A stretch of 64,000 bases of DNA from positions 1,191,340 to 1,255,339 of the forward strand of contig NC_014225.1 of NCBI RefSeq assembly GCF_000092785.1. Reading direction: 5' to 3'. This document shows positions 56,162 to 63,421 of the stretch, piece by piece; within the stretch, counting starts at the first letter, position 1; each line of letters begins with the position of its first letter. The stretch comes from Waddlia chondrophila WSU 86-1044. Lineage in GTDB: Bacteria; Chlamydiota; Chlamydiia; Chlamydiales; Waddliaceae. The notes beneath the pieces are model-generated. The model did not search any database. It was not told the origin of the DNA and saw only the letters and a list, made by a program, of their open reading frames with translations. Position numbers and translations under genes: made by a program.

Positions 56162-57042
56162 ACACAGTTAACCACGATCTTACATCCTACATAACCCTTA
56201 TCGAGAACAAACTTGAAGCGCTAATTCCATCTTGCAGCGGTGCTGACGCATGTTTATACGAAGCGGCTCGGTATGCATTGCTTGGAGGCGGCAAAAGAAT
56301 CCGTCCCATTCTGACTCTTGCGACAGCAAAACTCTTTAACGCGGATATCGAAGCAGCACTTGTGCCTGCCTGTGCCATTGAAATGATTCATACCTATTCA
56401 GTCATCCATGATGATTTGCCCTGCATGGACGATGACGATTTTCGCCGTGGCAAACCCTCTTTGCATAAACAATTTAACGAAGCGCTAGCCGTTCTGACGG
56501 GAGATTTTTTGTTGACAAGAGCCTTTGAAGTCATTTCCGAAGATCGACAGCTTAACGTTGAAATGCAAATAGATTTGATTAGGACCATTGCTTGCGCTTC
56601 GGGAGGAAAGGGGATGATCGGCGGCCAGGTGATCGATATTTCATCAGAGGGAAAAGGATTGGATTTAAAACAACTTCAACATTTGCATGCAAAAAAAACA
56701 GGTGCTTTAATCACAGCTGCTGTCGAGTGCGGCTGCATCGTCGCTTCCGCTTCTGATGAAGAACGGCAGCCAGCCCTCCAATTTGCGCAAGATATTGGTC
56801 TGGCGTTTCAGATTGTCGATGATCTGCTCGATATCACTTCAGGAGTAAAAAAACGGGGCGCTGAAATCTCATCTGATAGAGAAAACAATAAGAGCACCTA
56901 TGTAGCCCTTCTTGGAATAGAAGAAGCAAGAAAAAGTGCAGATCAGCTTTTTAACAACGCCATCAAATCACTTGACCAACTTTCTCAAGAGACAGAATTT
57001 TTAAAAGAACTCGCACATTTTATCATTAAACGCGACCATTGA
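56158..57042 (+). CDS. ispA: Polyprenyl diphosphate synthase, IspA-like (FPP/GGPP)
   Basis: The 294-residue enzyme joins IPP to allylic diphosphates. The first Asp-rich motif is DDLPCMDDDDFRRG (85-98), with two residues between the Asp pairs as in bacterial FPP synthases, and the second is DDLLD. Tyr80 at five residues before the first motif suggests a short product. The start is TTG at 56158, supported by GGAG seven bases upstream and by the absence of an early ATG. It consumes the IPP and DMAPP made by the mevalonate operon. Confidence 0.9.
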   Translation: MNTVNHDLTSYITLIENKLEALIPSCSGADACLYEAARYALLGGGKRIRPILTLATAKLFNADIEAALVPACAIEMIHTYSVIHDDLPCMDDDDFRRGKPSLHKQFNEALAVLTGDFLLTRAFEVISEDRQLNVEMQIDLIRTIACASGGKGMIGGQVIDISSEGKGLDLKQLQHLHAKKTGALITAAVECGCIVASASDEERQPALQFAQDIGLAFQIVDDLLDITSGVKKRGAEISSDRENNKSTYVALLGIEEARKSADQLFNNAIKSLDQLSQETEFLKELAHFIIKRDH

Positions 57043-57054
57043 GAATTCATAAAA

Positions 57055-57699
57055 ATGGAGCCCTCATTTTCAGCATTAAAAATCCGACACCTGCCAGTTA
57101 AACGGGTGTTTGATCTCTTCTTCAGCCTGATGGCCTTAAGCTTTGGACTTCCTTTTTTCCTCCTCATAGCAGTGATGATCAAATGCTCTTCAAAAGGCAA
57201 AATCATTTACAGTCAAACGCGTGTGGGACGCGGAGGAAAAACATTTCATTGTTATAAGTTCCGCACCATGTACCAAGATGCCGATTTTCGTTTACAGACA
57301 TTGCTTAAACAGAATCCTTCTGCAAGGAAAGAATGGGGAAAAACAAGAAAGCTCAAAAACGATCCCCGTATTACTCGGCTAGGAAAATTTTTACGTAGAA
57401 CATCTTTAGACGAGCTGCCGCAATTCTATAACGTTTTAAAAGGTGATCTCAGTATTGTCGGGCCCCGCCCAGTCGTACCGGAAGAGATCAACCGCTTTTT
57501 CGGTGTTAAAGCGCATAAGGTTTTGTCTGTCAGGCCAGGCCTTACAGGAATTTGGCAAGTGTCTGGCCGCAACAACACCAGCTACTCTCATCGTGTGCAT
57601 TTAGATGAAACTTACGTCGACACTCGCTCACTTTGGCTAGATCTGAAGCTCATCTGTAAAACAGTCCCCTGCATGATCTTTGCTAAAGGAGCTTATTAG
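57055..57699 (+). CDS. Polyprenyl-phosphate sugar-1-phosphate transferase (PglC/WcaJ catalytic type)
   Basis: The 214-residue protein has the short monotopic architecture: KRVFDLFFSLMAL membrane entry, then QTRVGRGGKTFHCYKFRTM, TRLGKFLRRTSLDELPQFYNVLKGDLSIVGPRP (pieces) and RPGLTGIWQVSGR. It would transfer a sugar-1-phosphate from a UDP-sugar to undecaprenyl phosphate, starting a surface glycan. It lacks the N-terminal multi-helix domain of WcaJ. It follows the prenyl synthase by 12 bases and ugd two genes upstream, which fits polysaccharide initiation. Confidence 0.9.
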   Translation: MEPSFSALKIRHLPVKRVFDLFFSLMALSFGLPFFLLIAVMIKCSSKGKIIYSQTRVGRGGKTFHCYKFRTMYQDADFRLQTLLKQNPSARKEWGKTRKLKNDPRITRLGKFLRRTSLDELPQFYNVLKGDLSIVGPRPVVPEEINRFFGVKAHKVLSVRPGLTGIWQVSGRNNTSYSHRVHLDETYVDTRSLWLDLKLICKTVPCMIFAKGAY

Positions 57700-57709
57700 A
57701 GAAAAGAAC

Positions 57710-58228
57710 ATGAACCTCCAGAAAAAAAATCTGCGGATTGTTTTTTTTACCTGTTTTTTCCTGACAATTTGGATACCTGTGATCCTGCCTCAAGTGCGCC
57801 TTTATTTCTTTGCACCCTATCTCATCGTTCTTCTTTACAAACGTCCATTGATCAACTGTCTTTGGGGCGCCCTTGGCTGCGGATTGCTGATTGACGCACT
57901 TTCTGCTTACCAACACCTAGGTTTGCATGCATTAAACTACACGTTGACGCTGGCACTCCTGTATAGGCAAAGACGCCATTTTTTTGCTGACAGCCCATCC
58001 ACACTGCCTATCATGACTTATCTTTTTTCTGCCGTTTCCACAGCTATTCAAATTCCTCTTCTATACGTATTCGAGCAAAAACTGCGGATCAACAGCCATT
58101 GGATCCGCACCGATCTGCTATTAATGCCTCTTTTTGATGCTGTTTACGCATTTTGCGTTTTTATTTTACCTTTTTGGGTATTTGGCAAGCCACGCTTAAA
58201 GGGAAAGGATTATTTTACAGATCATTAG
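57710..58228 (+). CDS. MreD-like multi-spanning membrane protein
   Basis: The 172-residue protein has about five hydrophobic segments and the pattern GCGLLIDALSAYQHLGLHALNY, which recalls rod-shape protein MreD (G..L.D......G..AL.). The ATG at 57710 is preferred to a TTG at 57680 inside the previous gene. No mreB or mreC is nearby. The 3' end overlaps the convergent exported-protein gene by 14 bases. MreD identity rests on length, topology and this motif. Confidence 0.6.
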   Translation: MNLQKKNLRIVFFTCFFLTIWIPVILPQVRLYFFAPYLIVLLYKRPLINCLWGALGCGLLIDALSAYQHLGLHALNYTLTLALLYRQRRHFFADSPSTLPIMTYLFSAVSTAIQIPLLYVFEQKLRINSHWIRTDLLLMPLFDAVYAFCVFILPFWVFGKPRLKGKDYFTDH

Positions 58229-58733
58229 AGCTCTTAATCCCTCTTGGCTGACGTTGCAGGGAATGCGATGAAGGTTCTCTTTGTCTTTTCGCTTCCTCTT
58301 TTTGCTCTTCGATGCTTTGAGCAAAATATTCAGCTTTTTGGCGTTGAATATCGTCCAGCATAGCATGCAGTTCATCCTTGTCAGTGACACCGTGGGCTTG
58401 CATCACCTTACTGAAAACCTCGTAGAGAGAATCACGGAAAATTTTTACCGCTTCTTGCCTCATTTTAGGATCTCTAAGAGGGTTTGGATTCATTTTGGCA
58501 GCTTTTTCTTCGACTAAAGAGATCACTTCCTGATCTTTGTCAATCAAAGCATTTTGTATCGCAATCCTTTGGCCTTGAGGCACTTTATATCTTTCCAGAG
58601 TTTGCGCGACAAATTTTTCCGGAAAGTAGGACATCATCTTGCCCTGTGATATTTCAGTGGCGGAAACTGAGGCTGGAGAGAAAAGTGCGGACATCCCGCA
58701 TACAGCCATAAAAGCAAATCGTTGAATTGTCAT
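58215..58733 (-). CDS. Exported helical protein of unknown function
   Basis: The 172-residue precursor has a signal peptide (MTIQRFAFMAVCGMSALFSP, then ASVSA, likely cut before TEIS). The mature part is charged and helical (LIDKDQEVISLVEEKAAK, QRQKAEYFAQSIEEQKEEAKRQR), with a disordered, Arg/Ser-rich C-terminus. The ATG at 58733 has AAGGAGG about nine bases upstream. I see no known motif. It could be a small periplasmic chaperone or structural protein. It diverges from folD. Confidence 0.7.
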   Translation of the reverse strand: MTIQRFAFMAVCGMSALFSPASVSATEISQGKMMSYFPEKFVAQTLERYKVPQGQRIAIQNALIDKDQEVISLVEEKAAKMNPNPLRDPKMRQEAVKIFRDSLYEVFSKVMQAHGVTDKDELHAMLDDIQRQKAEYFAQSIEEQKEEAKRQREPSSHSLQRQPRGIKSSNDL

Positions 58734-58823
58734 AATTACAATCCTCCTTGTGTTCTGCATAAAGCTAGCAAGAAAAAGTATTTTATACAAAAAAAATTGA
58801 TCTTGACTAGATACGTAAACTTT

Positions 58824-59687
58824 ATGGATCATTTCAACATGGACATCGACGGAAAAACTCTATCTAAACAAATCAGAAATGCGATCAGAGAGGAAGTAAA
58901 AATTCTTAAAGGCCGTAAGCCCTATTTAGCAGTCATCCTCGTTGGAAAAAATCCCGCATCTCAAATCTACACCAACAGAAAAGTAAAAGCGTGCAAGGAA
59001 GCTGGGATGCAGTCAAAGCTCATTCAGCTTCCCGATTCCATCTCTCAACAAGAGCTGATCGATCACATTGAACAACTAAACAAAAACAGCGAAGTTGACG
59101 GCATCTTAGTCCAACTTCCCCTGCCGCCGCAAATTGATCCCGACCGAATCGCCGAAACAGTCTGCCCGGAAAAAGATGTCGACGGATTTCATCCCATCAA
59201 CCTCGGTAAACTTCTCTTAGGAAACGGTGAAGGATTTATCCCCTGCACCCCTCTTGGAATCAGAAAGTTGATCGAACACTATAAGATCGAAACTTCGGGA
59301 AAACACATCGTCATTCTCGGCAGAAGCAACATCGTAGGAAAACCATTGGCTGCCCTACTGATGCATCAAGCCTCTTACGGCAACGCCACAGTCACAATTG
59401 CCAATAGCCGAACGAAGAATTTAAGTAAAATCACACAGCAAGCAGATATTCTCATCGCCGCAATCGGCAAACCGAAGTTCATCACAAAATCCATGATCAA
59501 AAGAAACGCTATTGTCATTGATGTCGGCATTAATCGCTTAGATGACAGTTCTTTAGCAGGCGATGTAGACTATGCAGACGCCAAAGGGCATTGCAGCATG
59601 ATCACTCCCGTTCCAGGAGGAGTAGGCCCAATGACAATAGCCATGCTTCTGCATAACACATTAAAAAGCTACCGCACCCGTGTATAA
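58824..59687 (+). CDS. folD: Methylenetetrahydrofolate dehydrogenase/cyclohydrolase
   Basis: This bifunctional folate enzyme interconverts methylene-, methenyl- and formyl-THF. The 287-residue protein starts near MDIDGKTLSKQI, has the catalytic Lys and Tyr region SQIYTNRKVKACKEAG, VDGILVQLPLP, DVDGFHP, VILGRSNIVGKPLAALL and the closing TPVPGGVGPMTIAML. ATG at 58824 or 58839 are equally possible. An upstream frame extension is unconserved. It overlaps apbE by eight bases. Confidence 0.95.
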   Translation: MDHFNMDIDGKTLSKQIRNAIREEVKILKGRKPYLAVILVGKNPASQIYTNRKVKACKEAGMQSKLIQLPDSISQQELIDHIEQLNKNSEVDGILVQLPLPPQIDPDRIAETVCPEKDVDGFHPINLGKLLLGNGEGFIPCTPLGIRKLIEHYKIETSGKHIVILGRSNIVGKPLAALLMHQASYGNATVTIANSRTKNLSKITQQADILIAAIGKPKFITKSMIKRNAIVIDVGINRLDDSSLAGDVDYADAKGHCSMITPVPGGVGPMTIAMLLHNTLKSYRTRV

Positions 59688-60651
59688 ACATTTAATCTTT
59701 TTCCTGGCAGCCATTCTCCTTTTTAGCTGCAGCCAATCCAATGAAAATTCTGTCACCCACTTCAATGGAATTAAGATGACAGTCCCCTACCGCATTACAA
59801 TTGGCAGCCCTCTAAGCAGTCGACAAAAAACTGAAGTGCAAAACATCATTGAGCAGACATTCGACGAAATCAACAACATTTACAATAAATGGAACCCTCA
59901 TTCCGAAATCAGCGCTCTCAATCGTGCAGAAGCAAATAAAGAGCACCCTCTTTCCCCTGCCCTTTATCAGTTTCTTGTTCAAGTTGAAGAGCTCGTCAAC
60001 CAAACCGAAGGGCGTTTCGATCCAACAATTGAGCCTATGCAAAAGCTATGGAAAAACGCTTTTGGAAAAGGTGTTTTTCCTTCGCAAAGCGAAATTGATA
60101 CGCTTCTTCCAAGCGTCGGGTGGCATCATATCCACTTAACTGCAAATGGAATCTGGAAAGATGACTCGAGGTCCTCTTTAGACCTGGGAGGCATTGCTAA
60201 AGGCTATGCCATCGACTTAATCGCCCAAAGACTGGAAAAAGCCGGCTACCGCAACCTTTACGTAGAGTGGGGTGGAGATATAGCCGTTAAGGGGCAGCAT
60301 CCGGAAGGCAGGCCTTGGAGGGTACTTGTTACTAAATGGGGAGCACCAGACGATACGCAGACAGTTGCCGAATTAAAAAATCTGGCGATTGCCTCAAGCG
60401 GCGATTATTTGCAAAATTGGAGCATTGAAGGCAACGTATATACCCATATCTTCAATCCTTGCACAGGAGAACCAATGAAGATCACTAGGCAATCAATCTG
60501 CAGCGTCACAGTCGTTGCTTCCAATTGTTTGTTGGCTGACACCATTGCAACAACAGCTATGCTATTCGGTACAAAACAAGAAGCAGAAGAGTGGTTGGAA
60601 CATTTGAAGGACCGCTATCCCGAACTTCAATATTGGGTCTATAAACGATAG
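59680..60651 (+). CDS. apbE: FAD:protein FMN transferase lipoprotein
   Basis: This enzyme attaches FMN covalently to flavoproteins, such as Na+-NQR subunits, outside the cytoplasm. The 323-residue precursor has a lipobox, ILLFS|C (Cys17). The ApbE motifs are IYNKWNPHSEIS, DLGGIAKGYAID, WGGDIAVKG, IASSGDY, HIFNPCTGEP and DTIATTAM. The start is GTG at 59680, overlapping folD; it gives the signal peptide directly. Length fits the family. Confidence 0.94.
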   Translation: MYKHLIFFLAAILLFSCSQSNENSVTHFNGIKMTVPYRITIGSPLSSRQKTEVQNIIEQTFDEINNIYNKWNPHSEISALNRAEANKEHPLSPALYQFLVQVEELVNQTEGRFDPTIEPMQKLWKNAFGKGVFPSQSEIDTLLPSVGWHHIHLTANGIWKDDSRSSLDLGGIAKGYAIDLIAQRLEKAGYRNLYVEWGGDIAVKGQHPEGRPWRVLVTKWGAPDDTQTVAELKNLAIASSGDYLQNWSIEGNVYTHIFNPCTGEPMKITRQSICSVTVVASNCLLADTIATTAMLFGTKQEAEEWLEHLKDRYPELQYWVYKR

Positions 60652-60750
60652 CTGCCACACTCCTAAAGGTTCGATTCAGAACCCCATTAGGTTCTCCTCC
60701 CTCAAATAGTGGAATGAACCCTATTTTATACAAAATAGGAGCATGGCAGC
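60651..60750. other. Structured intergenic region (branched hairpins)
   Basis: An outer stem pairs GCTGCCA (60651-60657) and CTCCTA (60660-60665) with TAGGAG (60736-60741) and TGGCAGC (60744-60750), interrupted by a CA/CA internal loop. Inside are GGTTC/GAACC hairpins at 60668-60683 and 60690-60720, making a three-way-junction-like fold. It sits between convergent apbE and the chaperone gene and may be a bidirectional terminator. Confidence 0.4.
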
Positions 60751-60759
60751 AAAAAATTT

Positions 60760-61290
60760 CTATTTTTTAAGAGCCTCAATCGCAGACTCCGCTTGCGATC
60801 TCAATGTCATAAATTCGTCAGCTTCTCCACAACACCTGACTGCCAGCTCATACGACATCAAAGCATTCTTTGTATCATTTAATGAACGGTAGCAGCTGGC
60901 AGACTGATAGTGCGCAGCCGGATTTTCCGGATTGGTTAAAATTGCCATCGCATAGGCTAAAAGCGCCCCCTGATATCCACCATTCAACTGCTCTGCCATC
61001 CCCAACCCTAGCCAATAATGGTGAACATAAGGATTAAGCGTTGTTAAAAACACAAAAGCATCTGCTGATTTGTTGTACTCCTGCCTCTCAAATAAATTCC
61101 GGGCAATGGTGTAAAACTTTTCCATCGTGTCAGACGAATAACCAATGATTTCCTGAAAAGTTTTTCCCTCTTTCACCTGCTTTCGAATCACTTCCGGATC
61201 CTTTAGCTTTTCAATTGCCTCTTTAGGAATTTTATACTCTTCAGCATTTTCCATCTCTTCCATTGATTTAATGCTCCTTGTCTGACTCAA
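60760..61290 (-). CDS. LcrH/SycD-type TPR chaperone of type III secretion
   Basis: The 176-residue protein has the class II type III chaperone plan: a short helical N-terminus, then three TPRs. Visible TPR signatures include FYTIARNLFERQEYNKSADAF, YWLGLGMAEQLNGGYQGALLAYAMA and AAHYQSASCYRSLNDTKNALMSYELA (pieces of residues 60-160). Such chaperones bind translocators. No translocator gene is in the window. It overlaps the upstream 86-residue gene by 23 bases and is third in a small minus-strand operon. Confidence 0.85.
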   Translation of the reverse strand: MSQTRSIKSMEEMENAEEYKIPKEAIEKLKDPEVIRKQVKEGKTFQEIIGYSSDTMEKFYTIARNLFERQEYNKSADAFVFLTTLNPYVHHYWLGLGMAEQLNGGYQGALLAYAMAILTNPENPAAHYQSASCYRSLNDTKNALMSYELAVRCCGEADEFMTLRSQAESAIEALKK

Positions 61291-61528
61291 TCTCTTTCAT
61301 TTCATTCAACAAGGCTTGATATCCCCTTGTAAAACGACTGCGAAATTGCTCAAGGTTTCCGCAAACCTGATGCCTGATATGATTGGCGTAAGCTTCGTAA
61401 GGCTCCAAATCTTTAAGCATCATTTCTTCCATATCCTCGACAAACGCTTCCGTCAAATCTGAAACAGAGCGCTGAAACTCGGATCCTCTAGCAACAGTTT
61501 CCAAATTGGACAAAGGTTTTTGCTTCAT
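61268..61528 (-). CDS. Small helical protein of the chaperone operon
   Basis: An 86-residue acidic protein with no signal peptide. The sequence is largely helical (FVEDMEEMMLKDLEPYEAYA, HQVCGNLEQFRSRF). Genes of this size next to LcrH-type chaperones often encode needle, needle-chaperone or export-related proteins, but I do not see a decisive motif. It overlaps the chaperone by 23 bases. Confidence 0.65.
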   Translation of the reverse strand: MKQKPLSNLETVARGSEFQRSVSDLTEAFVEDMEEMMLKDLEPYEAYANHIRHQVCGNLEQFRSRFTRGYQALLNEMKEIESDKEH

Positions 61529-61542
61529 GATGCAGCCTTCCC

Positions 61543-61860
61543 CTATTCTCTATTAGATAGTGTTGCAAACATCGCTGCAAGCACTTCTGGATTTCTTGCA
61601 GAAGACACCAAAGGGCCAATCGGAATCCTGCCCTCTGCATCTTGCGCAGCCGATACAACTTTTCCAAGTATGTCGGGCAATGAGCTCTTTTCCAACCAAT
61701 CACAGTTAGCCTTCACTTCATTGCTTGAAACAGGATTTCCTGGTTTATCTGGAAGAATTTCAAGGCCCGGCTCGATTTCCGTTCGACGGGTACTGCCAAT
61801 CTTCGGATCAATCGGAGATTGCCCTGCTGGCCCGCCTACGGGAGGAATCGGCGTATTCAT
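61543..61860 (-). CDS. Small Pro-rich protein, first gene of the chaperone operon
   Basis: A 105-residue protein starting MNTPIPPVGGPAGQSP, disordered and Pro/Gly-rich over the first half and helical at the end (NPEVLAAMFATLSNRE). The ATG at 61858-61860 has AGGAG six bases upstream. The disordered, Ser/Thr/Pro-containing N-terminus would suit a type III secretion signal, but this is inference. It is 14 bases upstream of the 86-residue gene. Confidence 0.65.
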   Translation of the reverse strand: MNTPIPPVGGPAGQSPIDPKIGSTRRTEIEPGLEILPDKPGNPVSSNEVKANCDWLEKSSLPDILGKVVSAAQDAEGRIPIGPLVSSARNPEVLAAMFATLSNRE

Positions 61861-61893
61861 AAGCACTCCTAACATTAATTGCATCCTATCCTC

Positions 61894-61922
61894 ATTATAA
61901 AATCAAATTTTTAAAATTACAA
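61894..61922 (-). promoter_or_regulatory. Promoter of the chaperone operon
   Basis: Read on the minus strand, TTGTAA (61922-61917), a 17-base spacer and a perfect TATAAT (61899-61894) lie 33 bases before the ATG of the 105-residue gene. Confidence 0.6.
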
Positions 61923-61959
61923 GTTGTTTCAATATTAATTTAAAAAAAGAGAGTAATTC

Positions 61960-61988
61960 TTGATTTCATATTAAGAAACTGTTAAAAT
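61960..61988 (+). promoter_or_regulatory. Promoter of the 464-residue gene
   Basis: TTGATT (61960-61965), a 17-base spacer and TAAAAT (61983-61988) precede the start at 62027 by 38 bases. It is divergent from the chaperone-operon promoter, with 37 bases between the two -35 boxes. Confidence 0.55.
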
Positions 61989-62026
61989 AATGCTGGTAAG
62001 AAAAGGAATTCTATTATGGTCAGGAT

Positions 62027-63421
62027 ATGCTAGTAAATTCTTTAAAAAAGAACAAGATAAACCTTTCTGACTACAATTATGAAAAAGACATCGAATGCCG
62101 AAAATTGATGTCGGATCTGTCTGTTTTTGAGGTTAATACCCTAACGGAAATCGTCCACGGGTCATTAAATACAACAATTTCTCAAATTGCCGAGTCTGTT
62201 GATGCAACTGAAGAAGACGTTTTGCCTGCGCTGGAGAAGCTGAAGAAGCTGAAGCTCTTTCAAATAAATGGCGATCGGATCAACATCAGCAAGGAGATGC
62301 GAAAATACTACGAATCGCAGATTCCTAAATTTGACAACGATTTCAGAGCTGATATGGAATTTGTCAAAGGCTTCTTAAGCAAAGTCCCCATCCATGTCCT
62401 TCCCATTTGGTATTCGATTCCCCGCACTTCCGATGATATTTTCGGCTCTATTATTGAAAAATTCTTGATCACACCAAAAATTTATCAACGTTATCTCGAT
62501 GAAATCTCATTTGACGACCCCATCCTGAATGCGATCATGAATGATGTCTACAGCCACACAGATTATAAAATTCGTGTCAGCGAAGTGATCGAAAAATATA
62601 GTCTGACCCGAGAACAGTTTGAAGAGCATATGCTTCTTTTGGAATTCAATCTTATCTGCTGCCTTAGCTACAATGAATCCGATGATCATTGGGTGGAGGT
62701 GATTACCCCTTTTTATGAGTGGAGGCAGCTTCTGCGCGAGCGGAGAAAAAATCAGCCTCAGCCCATTAATCACCTTCTGGAAATTGAACGGACACACCCC
62801 CACGATTTCGGCTTTGTCATGGACACATCAGCAATCACTTCAACGGCTTTGAACTCTCCAATCCCTATACATGAAGAAAACGGCGAATGGACCTTGCCGC
62901 AAGAAACAGCACGCCATATCCTTGGACGCTCAATCACTCCACAATATGCCCGGCTGCTTTTAAAAATATTGATAGAACTAAAATTGGTAGAGATTGCCGA
63001 CCATCAGATTGTTTCTAAAGATCTTTCCGAAGATTGGCTGAAAAAACATCTGCAAGAGCAAGCCATCACTATTTATCGCTACGGAGTGCATCAGGGAGCT
63101 CCAGTTCCTGGAACTTATATCAATAGAGATTTGAGGGAAATTGAAACCTGCCTCAAGCGCCTGATGAATAAAGGATGGATCTATTTTGATGATTTTCTCA
63201 AGGGATGCTGCGCACCGATCGGAAACAACAACCCCGTCACGTTAGTAAAAAAAGGGAAACGCTGGAAGTATGAACTTCCAGCCTATTCTGAAGAAGACAT
63301 CAAGACGATTCACCAATACATTTTCCAAACATTGTTTGCAGCGGGATTTGTCGCAACAGGAACACATGCAGGCAAAGAGTGTTTCACCATCACTCCTTTC
63401 GGCCGCATGAGCATGGATTAA
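62027..63421 (+). CDS. 464-residue protein with winged-helix-like segments, unknown function
   Basis: No family is recognised. Several segments read like winged-helix DNA-binding folds: residues 27-85 (EVNTLTEIVHGSLNTTISQIAE then VLPALEKLKKLKLF), about 186-212 (VSEVIEKYSLTREQFEEHM) and 300-330. There is no signal peptide or membrane helix. A possible transcription-related or secreted role cannot be settled. The ATG at 62027 has only a close AGG, so a downstream start (ATG at 62108) is possible. The stop overlaps the convergent recF stop. Confidence 0.7.
   Translation: MLVNSLKKNKINLSDYNYEKDIECRKLMSDLSVFEVNTLTEIVHGSLNTTISQIAESVDATEEDVLPALEKLKKLKLFQINGDRINISKEMRKYYESQIPKFDNDFRADMEFVKGFLSKVPIHVLPIWYSIPRTSDDIFGSIIEKFLITPKIYQRYLDEISFDDPILNAIMNDVYSHTDYKIRVSEVIEKYSLTREQFEEHMLLLEFNLICCLSYNESDDHWVEVITPFYEWRQLLRERRKNQPQPINHLLEIERTHPHDFGFVMDTSAITSTALNSPIPIHEENGEWTLPQETARHILGRSITPQYARLLLKILIELKLVEIADHQIVSKDLSEDWLKKHLQEQAITIYRYGVHQGAPVPGTYINRDLREIETCLKRLMNKGWIYFDDFLKGCCAPIGNNNPVTLVKKGKRWKYELPAYSEEDIKTIHQYIFQTLFAAGFVATGTHAGKECFTITPFGRMSMD

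Noticed and set aside
58722-59687. Longer folD starting at 58722
   Set aside because: The extension is not conserved and overlaps the start region of the divergent exported-protein gene; 58824 or 58839 gives the usual length.
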